DNA of 64,000 bases from Saccharicrinis sp963666825 (GCA_963666825.2 OY763044.2:1426001-1490000), one strand, 5' to 3'; shown: positions 1-9,780, numbered from the stretch's first letter. Made by a program: numbers and translations. Notes: generated from the sequence alone by a model not told the origin.

Positions 1-1521
1 TTTTGCAACATTACCGCATTTTTTAATCCAATGATCTTCAGTTTGTGGAAAAATTTCTTTAACCGATTTATTTATAATTTTTTCATGAGTTAAATTGACA
101 TTTTCAAGTAGTTTAGGATTAACATCTCTAAAGATAAAGTCAATAGGTTCATTACTTTCATCCAATACAATTTCATGCAGCGCATAAGCCTCGTTTAAAT
201 TATTAAAGAGTAACCTGTATTTTTCTTCACTTTCAGCAATCCTTTCATTTTTTTCGTATAGTTCCTCGTTATTAGCCCGCAATTCTTCTTCTGTAGTTAA
301 GAGCTCGTTGTTTTTAACATATAAAGCATCATTCACTTTTTTAAAACTCTGACTTAATTTATAATGATCGTAGACTTTTTTCCTAAGCTTCGTTTGTATT
401 TTCTTTCTTCTCTTATTAATTCTGAATAAACGAATTAAGACTATGCTTTGAAGAATAAAAAATACAGAATATAACCAGATTGCTTTTTTATTAATTTCAT
501 AAAAAGAAATAGGGCTATTCATAATTTCTGCGTTTTTTGGTAAATCAGAAATATCAATATTTTTCTTTTGGAGCTCATTATAATCGAAAGTATACTCATT
601 GTTGGAATTTTCTATAACCGGCAATTGACTTATTGGAGTTCCATTCAGTATTTGCTTTATTAACAATGCCACCTGTTTACCTAGTTTGTCATGGGATACA
701 AGTTTACCTCCTATGATGCCCTCTCCTAAACCATGTTCATAAAGATGAAATAATGGGGCGCTAAGGTTATTTTTAATAATTTCAATACTTTCTTCAAAAC
801 TCTTTGTATTTCCATTTTTATCCTGATATGCAGATATTAAAAGAACAGGATCTCCAGAATGTATTTTCGTTAATTCTCTTTTTAGTTCATTAAAACTATA
901 GTTTTTTAAATCAATTTTATTAAAGTTTAATTCCGGATAATTTATGGTGTTTTTTAATAATTCAGTAAGGTCATTATTAGCAGTAATAGTATTGTCAACT
1001 ATGTAAAAAATATCTTTCGAATTCGGGTATAGTTGTTTCATTAAATCTATATTTTCTTTTATAGATATTGATTCAATTATACCTGTAATCCATTGATTAT
1101 TATTTTGCTCTTGTGCTAATTTTTTGTTGTTTACACCTGAAAATACAATAGGGATGTTTGAAAATAATTCTTTTTGATGTTTTAAAACAAATTCCAATGC
1201 TTTATCATCACTTGTTATTATAGCGTCATATGGTTGTACTAAGTTTAGTTTATGCCTTATATTATCATAAAAAATATTTTCATTTTCTTCTGTAGGAAAT
1301 TTCTTCCAATCCATAAATTCAATGTCAGATTTTATGTTTAAGGTATCAAAAACAGAATTTAATCCATCTAAAAATGGAAGTGTAGTTGGAAAACTATAAT
1401 TATAAGAATGAATTACAAGTACATGTTTGTTATTTTTAGCCCAACATAGTGTATTAGTGAATATTACTAAAATTATTAATAGTAATATCTGTTTATTGTT
1501 AAAATTAATAATCCGGGTCAT
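1..1521 (-). CDS. Membrane sensor kinase with periplasmic ABC-type binding domain and PAS domain (partial)
   Basis: The reading frame is open from an ATG at 1521 to the window edge, 507 codons without a stop, so the C-terminal part is outside the window. Residues 1-26 form a signal anchor. About 27-340 resemble the ABC_sub_bind (DUF534) periplasmic domain, with 'HVLVIHSYNY' near the start and 'IPIVFSGVN' later. One membrane helix lies near 347-366, followed by a basic, Glu-rich coiled coil (370-425) and the start of a PAS domain ('EEKYRLLFNNLNEAYALHEI'). A histidine kinase module would be expected next but is not visible. It lies 49 bp downstream of another kinase on the same strand, so the two are probably co-transcribed. 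Ligand unknown; the fold suggests a small solute. Confidence 0.8.
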   Translation of the reverse strand, partial: MTRIINFNNKQILLLIILVIFTNTLCWAKNNKHVLVIHSYNYSFPTTLPFLDGLNSVFDTLNIKSDIEFMDWKKFPTEENENIFYDNIRHKLNLVQPYDAIITSDDKALEFVLKHQKELFSNIPIVFSGVNNKKLAQEQNNNQWITGIIESISIKENIDLMKQLYPNSKDIFYIVDNTITANNDLTELLKNTINYPELNFNKIDLKNYSFNELKRELTKIHSGDPVLLISAYQDKNGNTKSFEESIEIIKNNLSAPLFHLYEHGLGEGIIGGKLVSHDKLGKQVALLIKQILNGTPISQLPVIENSNNEYTFDYNELQKKNIDISDLPKNAEIMNSPISFYEINKKAIWLYSVFFILQSIVLIRLFRINKRRKKIQTKLRKKVYDHYKLSQSFKKVNDALYVKNNELLTTEEELRANNEELYEKNERIAESEEKYRLLFNNLNEAYALHEIVLDESNEPIDFIFRDVNPKLLENVNLTHEKIINKSVKEIFPQTEDHWIKKCGNVAK

Positions 1522-1570
1522 TTGTTTTATTCTGGGTTTGTTTTTACTGGGGATCTAAAACTATAATTTT

Positions 1571-4174
1571 TTAGTGTGGCATATGTAAATAATCAATATA
1601 TTTTTTAAAATCTTTTATTTGTAATGGAAGTTGTTCAAAATCAAATGATTTAACATTCGTTTTTAAACTCTTATTATAGCTTTCTAATTGAGGCCATGAC
1701 ACTTTGTTTATTACTTGATCAATCTCTTTTGCAAAAATATTCAGATTTGTCAGAGATAGCATTTCAGATAATTGTTTCCAGATAGGTATTAGATTATCAT
1801 CAAAACTCTGTAGTAAAATGTCTTTTTCTTCCTTAGTAAAAACCTTATCGTTTAATTTTTGATTTAAACGAATATCCTGGTTAGATGTTGGTTCTGTTAT
1901 ATTTTCAGCAGGCGTATTATTTGCTATGTCCTTATTGGAAGAATATGCTATTCCTGGTATAGAAATACTAAACTTGCTTCCTTTACCCGGAGTACTTTCC
2001 AGTACAATGGTACCATTCATTAATTGAATGATTTTTTGAACTATTGAAAGACCAAGTCCTGTTCCTTCATGATTTTTATTACTGTGCAGATTTTCCTGAA
2101 TAAATGGCTCAAAAATTACTTTTTGTTTTTCTAAAGCAATTCCAATGCCTGAGTCGATAATATTTATATTGAGCGTACCGTAATTAGTATCTTTTTTCTC
2201 CATAAATGAATACTCAACTTTAATACCTCCAGTCTCTGTAAATTTTATGGCATTGTTAATTAAGTTAATAAGAATCTGTTTAATCTTAAGAACGTCGATA
2301 TACATTTCCTGAGGAATGTTGGATTGCTTTACGATGTCAAGAGTTAATCCTTTATTTTGAGAAAATAAGATAAAAGTTTGATATACATCATCTAACACAA
2401 ATCCAATATTTGCTTTTTCTTTCTTGATATCAACTTTACCAGAATTAATTTTTTCCAGGTCTAACAAATCATTTATAAGTTCTAATAATGTTTTACCGCT
2501 GGATTCTATGGATGATATATAATTGCTTAAAGGAGCTTCTTTGATTCGATTCTTTAATAGATTAGTAAATCCAAGTATTGCATTCATTGGAGTCCTGATC
2601 TCATGAGACATGTTTGCTAAAAACTTAGATTTTAATTCGTTGGCATTTATACTTTTATTTTTTGCATCGATAAGTTCATTTAAAAGCCTTTTGTTATTAG
2701 TAATGTCAATTAGTATGCCTACTAATTTTGTTGGTTCTTTTGAATCTATTTGTCCCTGAAAATGGAACCAAATATAATTGTTCTCAGCAGTAAGGAATCG
2801 AAATTCCAGTTCAAGATTATTTTTATGCTTTTTAAAAACTTTGTTTAGTTCTGATTTAAATAAACTGATGTTATTGGGATGTATACGTGATGTAAGCCAA
2901 TTTAAATCAAGTTTAGTATTGTTGAAGTTATATCCCGTAATATCATTAAAAACCTGATTGCAATCAAAAATGTCGGTTTTAAAGTTGTATTCAATAAAGG
3001 AAATCTTGCCGGCAGTTAATAAGAACTCGATTTTTTCTTTTAAGTCATTAATCTGATTTTCCTTTTTTATTCTTTCTGTTAAATCTACACGAACTTCTCC
3101 TATGTGAGTTTTTCCTTCATTGGTTATAATAGGAAAAGCAGTAACCTGAAAAGCAGAATTTTTAAGATTTCTATAAAATGTAACTGATTTGTTAATGTCG
3201 TTTAATGCAGGACAATCAATGCATTGTTCTTTTTCGTTGCAAAAATATTCGTAGCACTTTTGTTGAATTGTTGAGGCATCTTTATTACTATGAAATATTA
3301 TATTTTGTTTTTCATCAACAATGTTAAGCGTAATGTTTGTATAATCAAGTATGTATTTGAGTTGCTTGTTAACATTTACTAATTCTTGTTCTTTTACTTT
3401 TACATCAGTAATGTCAATCATGAAACCATATAAATCAGTCGTTATACCGTCTTTCTGAATAACTTTTACAATATCTCTGATCCATGCAATGCTACCATCT
3501 TTCTTTATTATTCGATAGTTGAATACATGATCATTACCGGCCAAAGATTCGTTAAGACAAAAGTTTAAAGATCTTTCACGATCATCTGGATGTACTATAT
3601 TGAGCCAATCTTCTATTGTATTGATTTTTTCAGGACTACATCCTAATATTTCCTCACTTTGAGGTCCTACATATGAAAAGCAATTGATTTCAAAACTAAA
3701 TGACCATGGTACTCCATGAATAGAAGATAAAAGAAGTTCAGAGGCCTGAAAGTTATTAGTAAAAAGGTTGGTAAATTTCTGCTTCTTAAAAAGAGAGCCT
3801 ATGGTGTTACATATGATCTCTACGTAATCAGTATTTGAATCAGCATGTTTCGTGTTAAATAGAGTAACGATTCTTCCATAAGTGATTTCTTCATTAATTA
3901 CAGAATAGATGTCTATTTTCTTAAATGATAAAAGAGTTTCCAGATTAATGAAATCGTTGTGATTGAGAGATACTACAATATTATCATTTACCTGTTGCGA
4001 ATTTTTATAAAGTGAAGTTAGATCTAGTATGAAATTTTGATTGAGAAACTCATTCTCTTCCTCGGAGCTTATTATAGTGTTATTATTATAAATAAAAAGC
4101 GTATGAGTGCATTGGGTTATTTTTTGAATTAATTTTAATTGATCTTTAATTTTCTTTTTTAATTCGCTGTTCAT
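1571..4174 (-). CDS. PAS-domain histidine kinase, no receiver domain
   Basis: 867 residues without a membrane segment, so probably cytoplasmic. An N-terminal region (1-135) of unclear fold is followed by a PAS_3-type domain (about 145-260, 'HPDDRERSL'), a second PAS with a cysteine cluster ('CYEYFCNEKEQCIDCP', 307-322), and a third PAS_3 (380-492). The dimerisation box 'SHEIRTPMNAILGF' puts the phospho-accepting histidine at about residue 524, and the ATPase has 'DSGIGI' and 'GTGLGLSI'. After the ATPase a ~110-residue tail resembles the helical tail that follows receiver domains in hybrid kinases, but the receiver itself is absent. The partner regulator is not in the window. Transcribed with the partial kinase downstream. 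Confidence 0.88.
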   Translation of the reverse strand: MNSELKKKIKDQLKLIQKITQCTHTLFIYNNNTIISSEEENEFLNQNFILDLTSLYKNSQQVNDNIVVSLNHNDFINLETLLSFKKIDIYSVINEEITYGRIVTLFNTKHADSNTDYVEIICNTIGSLFKKQKFTNLFTNNFQASELLLSSIHGVPWSFSFEINCFSYVGPQSEEILGCSPEKINTIEDWLNIVHPDDRERSLNFCLNESLAGNDHVFNYRIIKKDGSIAWIRDIVKVIQKDGITTDLYGFMIDITDVKVKEQELVNVNKQLKYILDYTNITLNIVDEKQNIIFHSNKDASTIQQKCYEYFCNEKEQCIDCPALNDINKSVTFYRNLKNSAFQVTAFPIITNEGKTHIGEVRVDLTERIKKENQINDLKEKIEFLLTAGKISFIEYNFKTDIFDCNQVFNDITGYNFNNTKLDLNWLTSRIHPNNISLFKSELNKVFKKHKNNLELEFRFLTAENNYIWFHFQGQIDSKEPTKLVGILIDITNNKRLLNELIDAKNKSINANELKSKFLANMSHEIRTPMNAILGFTNLLKNRIKEAPLSNYISSIESSGKTLLELINDLLDLEKINSGKVDIKKEKANIGFVLDDVYQTFILFSQNKGLTLDIVKQSNIPQEMYIDVLKIKQILINLINNAIKFTETGGIKVEYSFMEKKDTNYGTLNINIIDSGIGIALEKQKVIFEPFIQENLHSNKNHEGTGLGLSIVQKIIQLMNGTIVLESTPGKGSKFSISIPGIAYSSNKDIANNTPAENITEPTSNQDIRLNQKLNDKVFTKEEKDILLQSFDDNLIPIWKQLSEMLSLTNLNIFAKEIDQVINKVSWPQLESYNKSLKTNVKSFDFEQLPLQIKDFKKYIDYLHMPH

Positions 4175-4866
4175 TTTTAATAAGGTTGTTATTGTTGTCT
4201 GTTTTGCTTAATGTTGTTTGTTTGGTTTGATAATCAGGTGGTTGTATGTGTTCTGTTGTTTGTGTGTACGTGTTATTTTTGTTTATGTTTTATACAAGTA
4301 ATTAAAAAACAAAGCTTAGTATTTTCTTTATGCAAAAACATTATTTCTACTCATGGATATATCATGAGTATGTCCTTTAAGTTTTATTTAAAAGGATAAA
4401 AAAAGAGGTGGAATAATATATTGAATCAATATTTTGGAGTAACAAATATATACAATCAAAAATAAAAACAATTAATTTAAGTACTGAAATATTTAAATAA
4501 AAAGGTAAAAATGTAGAAATATTTAGGACACTGCTTGTATTATCTGATATCATACGGATAGTCCAATACAATTTTTTTTGTTTTTATATTAATTATCCTT
4601 CATACTTTATTCACCTAACTATAGGGTAACCATAAACTAACGATATAATGTAGTGCGTAATGGTACGGGTATTAAACGGATCTTTTTCGGATTTTCTTCG
4701 GACTTTCTTCGGTTTTTCTTCGGTTATTATCGAATATAATTTGAATATATTCCAATAAATATTTATCTTCCTTATATTGAATTACCATAGACATTACCTA
4801 CCTTTTATATACCTGGTACGTAGTAGGTATTCAATTCATTAGTTTTTAATTTAATCTAACGTTATT
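4175..4866. other. 691-bp gene-free region with an 11-bp-period tandem repeat
   Basis: Divergent gap between the kinase pair and the DUF6266 gene. Short open frames on both strands here (4211-4399, 4377-4571) have no recognisable content and are discounted. The notable feature is four TTCGG pentamers at 4686, 4697, 4708 and 4719, exactly 11 bp apart and each preceded by a pyrimidine T-rich run. This is close to one helical turn, so all copies face the same side of the DNA. It may be a protein-binding or bending site upstream of the 4867 gene. Confidence 0.55.
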
Positions 4867-5481
4867 ATGGGAAGAGCTAGAAATGGAGCAAACGGGTCAG
4901 TTTCCGGAAAAGTAGGCAGTGTAGTTTATTATTCAATGTATGGAAAGGATTATGTGAGATCCTTGCCGGATATTCGTAAAGATAAACCTTCGCCAGCGAA
5001 ATTACGACAAAGGCAGCGCTTAAGTTTAGTAACTGCATTTTTACAGCCATTTAAAAATCTGGTAAGAATAACCTTTGCGCATAATACTGTTGGTCGATCA
5101 CCTTATCATACAGCCCAATCTTTAAATATGAAAAATGCCATTTCAGGAGATGAATATCCAAATCAGAATATTGATTTTTCTAAGGTATTTTTAAGTTCAG
5201 GTAGCCTTGAACTGCCCAGAGAGTTTTCAGTAAAAAGAAATGACAATGGTTTGTTGTTTGAGTGGGACGATTTTGAAAATGGAAGTTCAGATACTTTAGT
5301 TGTAGTTTTTTTTGATAAACATACCAACTATGCAGAATATCAATTTACAGGGATTGCGAAATATAAGAAAAGTTTCTTGTGGGATGTGGATTTGGATGAT
5401 GAAGATGTTGCAGTATGGATTGCTTTCAGGAAACTTGATGAAACGGATATGAGCAATAGCTTGTATTTAGGAGAGGTATAG
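4867..5481 (+). CDS. DUF6266 family protein
   Basis: 204 residues, no signal peptide or membrane helix. The N-terminus 'MGRARNGANGSVSGKVGSVV' and 'VRSLPDIRKDKPSPAKLRQR' is the signature I associate with the Bacteroidota-specific family DUF6266, whose function is unknown. The C-terminal half looks like a beta-sandwich ('GLLFEWDDFENGSSDTLVVV'). It is a single gene, converging on arfB with 21 bp between the stops, so there is no room for a separate terminator. The long upstream region with the 11-bp tandem repeat may carry its control signals. Confidence 0.8.
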   Translation: MGRARNGANGSVSGKVGSVVYYSMYGKDYVRSLPDIRKDKPSPAKLRQRQRLSLVTAFLQPFKNLVRITFAHNTVGRSPYHTAQSLNMKNAISGDEYPNQNIDFSKVFLSSGSLELPREFSVKRNDNGLLFEWDDFENGSSDTLVVVFFDKHTNYAEYQFTGIAKYKKSFLWDVDLDDEDVAVWIAFRKLDETDMSNSLYLGEV

Positions 5482-5502
5482 TTTTATTGAAATCAATAAT
5501 AT

Positions 5503-5898
5503 TCAAGGTTCTAAACGTTTTCTGCTGGATTTTTTTTCAGATAGTATTTTTTTACTTTGCAATCTTTTGAGTTTTGAAGCTTTTGTAGGTTTAGTGGAAA
5601 TTCGCTTTTTCACTGGTTTTAAAGCTTGACTTATAATTGAGTTTAAAGTTGCTAATGCTATTTCCTTGTTTTTAATTTGCGACCTTGTTTTATCACAGTG
5701 TAATATTAAAATGCCTTCCTGATTGATTCTGGATTTTAATTTATCATGAATTTGCGTTTTTTGATAGGAAGACAGTTGTTGAGAGTCATTAATATTAAGG
5801 TAGATAGTAACCTTTGTATTTACTTTATTTACATTTTGACCTCCGGGACCCGAGCTTCTTGCTGTTGAATATTTAACCTCGTTGCTAAAATCATACAT
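5503..5898 (-). CDS. arfB: Peptidyl-tRNA hydrolase ArfB (ribosome rescue factor)
   Basis: 131 residues, about the family length (~140). The release-factor motif 'SSGPGGQNVNKV' carries the catalytic GGQ at residues 19-21. A short RF1-like catalytic domain is followed by the basic tail typical of ArfB ('KPVKKRISTKPTKASKLKRL' and on to the end), which in E. coli ArfB/YaeJ enters the empty mRNA channel of stalled ribosomes so that GGQ can hydrolyse the peptidyl-tRNA. There is no codon-recognition domain, which separates it from RF1 and RF2. It starts 4 bp after the stop of the upstream PrsW-like gene, so the two are probably one transcript. Confidence 0.93.
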   Translation of the reverse strand: MYDFSNEVKYSTARSSGPGGQNVNKVNTKVTIYLNINDSQQLSSYQKTQIHDKLKSRINQEGILILHCDKTRSQIKNKEIALATLNSIISQALKPVKKRISTKPTKASKLKRLQSKKILSEKKSSRKRLEP

Positions 5899-5902
5899 TG
5901 GT

Positions 5903-6574
5903 TTAAATTTTAAATACAGAGTTTAATTCATGTTCTTTCATTCTAACGTTTGTACGATACATCATGTAAATTAAAAATGGGAAAAACAATAGTAATAACC
6001 ATCCTACTTGAGCCATAAGAATGAAATCGTATATCCCATGAAATAAGAAAGGAACAATAAATGCAAGGATAAAATAAGACGTTCTTTTAATAGGTATAAA
6101 CTTTGCTAAACCTAAATAATATCCCATCATAATGGCAAACATAGCATGTGCAGGTACGGCAGTAAAAGCTCTTGAAATACCTGTTTCAATACCATTGCTA
6201 AATACATACATAATGTTTTCAACCAAAGCAAACCCTAATGAAATAAAAACAGAATATACTATGCCATCAAAGCGTTCATTGAAATTGGGATTTTTCCAAA
6301 TTAAAAGATATACTGCAAGTAATTTAAATAGTTCTTCGCACAATGCTGCTACTATAAAAGCGTTTCCAAATGCATTGGTAATTTTATTGGTAAAGAGTAT
6401 CGGTAAATAAGAACCAACATAATGTTCGCAAAGTGCAACAGGAATAACAATGGCCATGCCTGCAATTAATCCTTTAATTAAAAGTGCCAGAGGTTCTTTT
6501 TCATATTTATCACGGTAATAAATGTATATTAAAATGATAAATACCGGAGCTATAGATATAATCAACAAGTTCAT
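5903..6574 (-). CDS. PrsW family intramembrane metalloprotease
   Basis: 223 residues with seven or eight hydrophobic segments; an inner-membrane protein. Hallmarks of the PrsW/CPBP-like protease family are present: Glu80-Glu81 in 'ALCEELFK', 'FDGIVYS' at 102-108, Glu119 in 'GFALVEN', His143 in 'AVPAHAMFA' and His179 in 'FLFHGIYDF'. These fit a metal site within the membrane. In Bacillus, PrsW cleaves the anti-sigma factor RsiW, but no anti-sigma or sigma gene is nearby, so the substrate here is unknown. It is followed by arfB after 4 bp and is the first gene of that pair. Confidence 0.88.
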   Translation of the reverse strand: MNLLIISIAPVFIILIYIYYRDKYEKEPLALLIKGLIAGMAIVIPVALCEHYVGSYLPILFTNKITNAFGNAFIVAALCEELFKLLAVYLLIWKNPNFNERFDGIVYSVFISLGFALVENIMYVFSNGIETGISRAFTAVPAHAMFAIMMGYYLGLAKFIPIKRTSYFILAFIVPFLFHGIYDFILMAQVGWLLLLFFPFLIYMMYRTNVRMKEHELNSVFKI

Positions 6575-6732
6575 GGGCTTAAATTTTTGGTGAATATAGT
6601 AATTTAAAATTATAGAGGTTTTTATGTGTAAAAGTCAATATGATATAAGTTTTTATTAATTAATTTTAGGCTGGATTTTATTCAATTAAAGAATAAATTA
6701 AACATATTATATTATTAGACTTCAAGTATTCC

Positions 6733-7464
6733 ATGATAAATAAAGTTGCTGAAATCATAAAGGCTTCAAAGTATTGTATTGCATTTTCAGGTGCAGGAAT
6801 TAGTGTTGAATCAGGTATTCCTCCATTTCGTGGAGAGTCTGGAATATGGAATCGATATGATCCGCACTTGTTGGATTTAAGTTATTTTTACAGTCAGCCA
6901 GCCAGATCATGGGAAGCCATACGTGAGATATTCTATGATTTTTTTACCGAGGCTAAACCTAATGATGCTCATTTAGTGCTCGCAGAATTGGAAAAGAGTG
7001 GTATTGTTAAAGCTGTTATCACTCAGAATATTGATAATTTACATTACGTGGCAGGCAGTAAACGAGTCTTTGAGTTTCATGGTAATTCTCAAAAATTAAA
7101 ATGTTTGGATTGTCATTCGTTTTACGATGCAAAAGATGTAGATCTTAAAGTTATCCCTCCTAAATGTGAGAAATGCGGAGGATTATTAAAGCCTGATTTT
7201 ATATTTTTTGGTGAAGGTATTCCATCTGAAGCTTATCAAAATAGTTTTGATGCCGCACAAAAAGCCGATGTTGTGATTATATTAGGTTCAACAGGAGAGG
7301 TTATGCCTGCTTGTCAGGTTCCTGTAGTAGCAAAACAAAATGGAGCAATTATCATTGAAATTAATCCCGATAATTCAAATTTTACAAATCAGATTACTGA
7401 TTTTCATATTAAAATGAAAGCAGGCGAAGCAATGAAAGCTATCATGCAAGCAATGTATAATTGA
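6733..7464 (+). CDS. cobB: NAD-dependent protein deacylase, Sir2 family
   Basis: 243 residues, normal for a bacterial sirtuin. The NAD-binding motif 'GAGISVESGIPPFRG' is at 20-34, 'TQNIDNLH' at 97-104 and the catalytic His116 in 'EFHGN'. Four zinc cysteines are present (Cys124, Cys127, Cys145, Cys148). The protein is predicted to remove acyl groups from lysines using NAD+, giving nicotinamide and O-acyl-ADP-ribose. No Tyr/Arg pair of the desuccinylase type was evident, so deacetylase activity is the safer guess. Single gene, divergent from prsW-arfB. Confidence 0.92.
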   Translation: MINKVAEIIKASKYCIAFSGAGISVESGIPPFRGESGIWNRYDPHLLDLSYFYSQPARSWEAIREIFYDFFTEAKPNDAHLVLAELEKSGIVKAVITQNIDNLHYVAGSKRVFEFHGNSQKLKCLDCHSFYDAKDVDLKVIPPKCEKCGGLLKPDFIFFGEGIPSEAYQNSFDAAQKADVVIILGSTGEVMPACQVPVVAKQNGAIIIEINPDNSNFTNQITDFHIKMKAGEAMKAIMQAMYN

Positions 7465-7687
7465 AATTTAAATTAGAGTAAAAGTTAATAAGGATTGATG
7501 GCTTAAGGTAGTATGTGCCAATAAGAAATTTCTATGGATGATACATAGCATCAACTTTATAACTTTAAACCTGGTACTTTTAACTATTACATACGTACTT
7601 ATTACTTGATAATTAGTGGTTTTGGGTTTTATTAATATTTGATTACTAGTATTTTATGATAAAACTCAATATTTCCATATAAATTGT

Positions 7688-7695
7688 TACATTTG
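7688..7695 (+). promoter_or_regulatory. Putative Bacteroidota -7 promoter element of fabG
   Basis: TACATTTG matches the TAnnTTTG -7 consensus of the Bacteroidota primary sigma factor and lies 47 bp before the fabG start codon. No clear -33 TTTG was seen at the usual distance. Confidence 0.45.
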
Positions 7696-7742
7696 CGCGT
7701 CAAATATTTTAGATTTTAAGTTCTAATATAAATAATAAAGAA

Positions 7743-8489
7743 ATGAAATTATTAGAAGGAAAAACAGCAATAATCACTGGTGCTGGAAGAGGTATTGGTA
7801 AAGAAATTGCTATTACTTATGCTAAAAATGGTTGTAATATTGCTTTCACGGATTTAGCAATTAATGAATCTGTTTTGGAAACAGAAAAAGAATTAAACGC
7901 TCTTGGAGTAAAAGCAAAAGCATATGCATCTGATGCTAGTAACTACGAAGATACTCAAAAAGTAGTTGGCCAAATAGTAGAGGACTTTGGTAGAGTTGAT
8001 ATATTAGTAAATAATGCAGGTATTACTAAAGATGGTGCTCTTAAAAGAATGACAGAGCAACAATGGGATCTTGTAATCAATGTAAACCTTAAATCAGTGT
8101 TTAACTTTACACAAGCTGTTCAACCAATTATGTGGAAACAGGCTGGTGGAAGTGTTATTAACATGAGTTCTGTAGTAGGTGTTTCTGGTAATGCAAATCA
8201 GTGTAACTACTCAGCTTCTAAAGCTGGTATCATTGGTTTTACTAAGTCAGCAGCTAAAGAAATGGGAACAAGAGGTATTCGTCATAATGCCATTGCTCCT
8301 GGTTTTATTATTACAGAAATGACTGGTGTTCTACCTGAAAACGTGAAAAAAGAATGGGAAAGCAAAATTCCATTAAAGCGTGGTGGTACTCCGGAAGATG
8401 TAGCTAATACATGTGTATATTTAGGTTCTGACTTATCAGCTTATGTAACAGGTCAGGTTATTCATGTATGTGGTGGAATGAATATGTAA
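7743..8489 (+). CDS. fabG: 3-oxoacyl-[ACP] reductase FabG
   Basis: 248 residues, classical short-chain dehydrogenase. The cofactor motif 'TGAGRGIG' is at 12-19 and 'NNAG' at 90-93; the catalytic set Asn114, Ser143, Tyr156, Lys160 is intact ('YSASKAG'). The sequence 'NMSSVVGVSGN' and the C-terminal 'TGQVIHVCGGM' follow FabG, which reduces 3-oxoacyl-ACP with NADPH in fatty acid synthesis. It stands alone with its own promoter and a strong terminator rather than in a fab cluster, so a more specialised ketoacyl reductase role is possible. The iron alcohol dehydrogenase that follows is beyond the terminator. Confidence 0.88.
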   Translation: MKLLEGKTAIITGAGRGIGKEIAITYAKNGCNIAFTDLAINESVLETEKELNALGVKAKAYASDASNYEDTQKVVGQIVEDFGRVDILVNNAGITKDGALKRMTEQQWDLVINVNLKSVFNFTQAVQPIMWKQAGGSVINMSSVVGVSGNANQCNYSASKAGIIGFTKSAAKEMGTRGIRHNAIAPGFIITEMTGVLPENVKKEWESKIPLKRGGTPEDVANTCVYLGSDLSAYVTGQVIHVCGGMNM

Positions 8490-8517
8490 GATTCAAATAA
8501 AAGAACTTATATTATCA

Positions 8518-8547
8518 AAGGGCATTCTTTAAGAATGCCCTTTTTTG
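8518..8547 (+). terminator. Rho-independent terminator after fabG
   Basis: GGGCATTCTT and AAGAATGCCC (8520-8540) form a GC-based stem, followed directly by six T residues. It separates fabG from the alcohol dehydrogenase at 8617. Confidence 0.9.
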
Positions 8548-8616
8548 TTTTCATTAAATCTATTTTGTAATATTGATGTTATTCTAAAGGGACTTTCATT
8601 AACACAATTTTAAATA

Positions 8617-9780
8617 ATGAAAAATTTTATATATCAAGCCGGTACAAAAATAGTTTTTGGTAAAAATCAGGTTAATAATCTTGTTGAAGAGGTAGTTAAG
8701 TTTTCTGACAGAGTATTAATTACCTATGGAAAAGGTTCTGTAATTAAAAGTGGCTTATTAGCAAAAGTAACTTCTTTGTTTGAAGAAAAAGGAGTGTTCT
8801 TTAAAGAATTGAATGGAATACAACCTAATCCAAGAATTTCTAGTGTACGTGAAGGTGTGAAATTATGTAGGGATAATCAGTTAGGTTTTGTTTTGGCTTT
8901 AGGTGGAGGTAGCGTTATTGATGCTTCAAAAGCTATAGCTGCGGGAGTAAACTACGAAGGTGACGCCTGGGATTTTTGTTTAAGGAAAGCTGTTGTTGAT
9001 AATCCATTACCATTGGGATGTGCATTAACATTAGCAGCAACAGGTTCAGAGATGAATGGTAATGCTGTTATATCAAATGATGAGACACAGGAAAAATTGG
9101 CCATGGGTAGTGATTTATTGAGGCCTAAAGTTTCTATGCTGGATCCAACCTATACTTTTTCAGTAAATAAATGGCAAACTGCTGCAGGTACTGTTGATAT
9201 TATTAGTCATATTTTTGAGCAATATTTTACTCCTGATCCAGGAACTGATGTTCAGGATAATATTGCAGAGTCTATCATAAAAACATGTATTAAGTACGGA
9301 CCTATAGCATTAGAGAATCCTGAAGATTATGAAGCCAGAGCAAATTTGATGTGGGCTTCCAGTATTGCATTAAATGGATTAACCTCAACTGGTAAAATGA
9401 TGGGTGATTGGGCTACTCATGGAATAGAACATGAAGTAAGTGCTATTTATGATTTAACCCATGGAGCAGGTTTAGCAATTATCTTTCCAAATTGGATGAA
9501 ATATGTTCTGAATGAGAAGAATGCTTTTAAATTTGCACGTCTTGGTAAAAATGTATTTGGTATTGTAGATGAAGATGAACTTGCTGCAGCCAATAAAACA
9601 ATAGAAGCTATACGTACTTTTTTTAGTTCACTGGATATGCCTTCTAAGTTGTCAGAAGTGGATATACCGGATACCTATTTTAAGGAAATGGGGGATAAGG
9701 CATGTAAGTTTGGGCCTATAGGATATTTTAAAAGACTAAATAATGTTGCTGTTACTGAAATATTGGAAATGTCGAAATAG
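8617..9780 (+). CDS. Iron-containing alcohol dehydrogenase (butanol dehydrogenase-like)
   Basis: 387 residues, the usual length. The nucleotide-binding 'LGGGSVID' is at 95-102, and the metal ligands are Asp194, His198, His268 and His282 ('VDIISH', 'THGIEHE', 'LTHGAG'). The type III family reduces aldehydes with NAD(P)H. The sequence is closest in feel to the NADPH-dependent butanol dehydrogenase / YqhD branch, so a role in disposing of reducing power or reactive aldehydes during fermentation is likely. A second, diverged member is encoded at 62007-63176. It lacks the 21-bp-spaced operator seen upstream of that paralogue. Confidence 0.88.
   Translation: MKNFIYQAGTKIVFGKNQVNNLVEEVVKFSDRVLITYGKGSVIKSGLLAKVTSLFEEKGVFFKELNGIQPNPRISSVREGVKLCRDNQLGFVLALGGGSVIDASKAIAAGVNYEGDAWDFCLRKAVVDNPLPLGCALTLAATGSEMNGNAVISNDETQEKLAMGSDLLRPKVSMLDPTYTFSVNKWQTAAGTVDIISHIFEQYFTPDPGTDVQDNIAESIIKTCIKYGPIALENPEDYEARANLMWASSIALNGLTSTGKMMGDWATHGIEHEVSAIYDLTHGAGLAIIFPNWMKYVLNEKNAFKFARLGKNVFGIVDEDELAAANKTIEAIRTFFSSLDMPSKLSEVDIPDTYFKEMGDKACKFGPIGYFKRLNNVAVTEILEMSK

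Noticed and set aside
4211..4571. Two short open frames on opposite strands
   Set aside because: Low-complexity, Phe/Leu/Cys-rich translations of AT-rich DNA with no recognisable domain or ribosome site.
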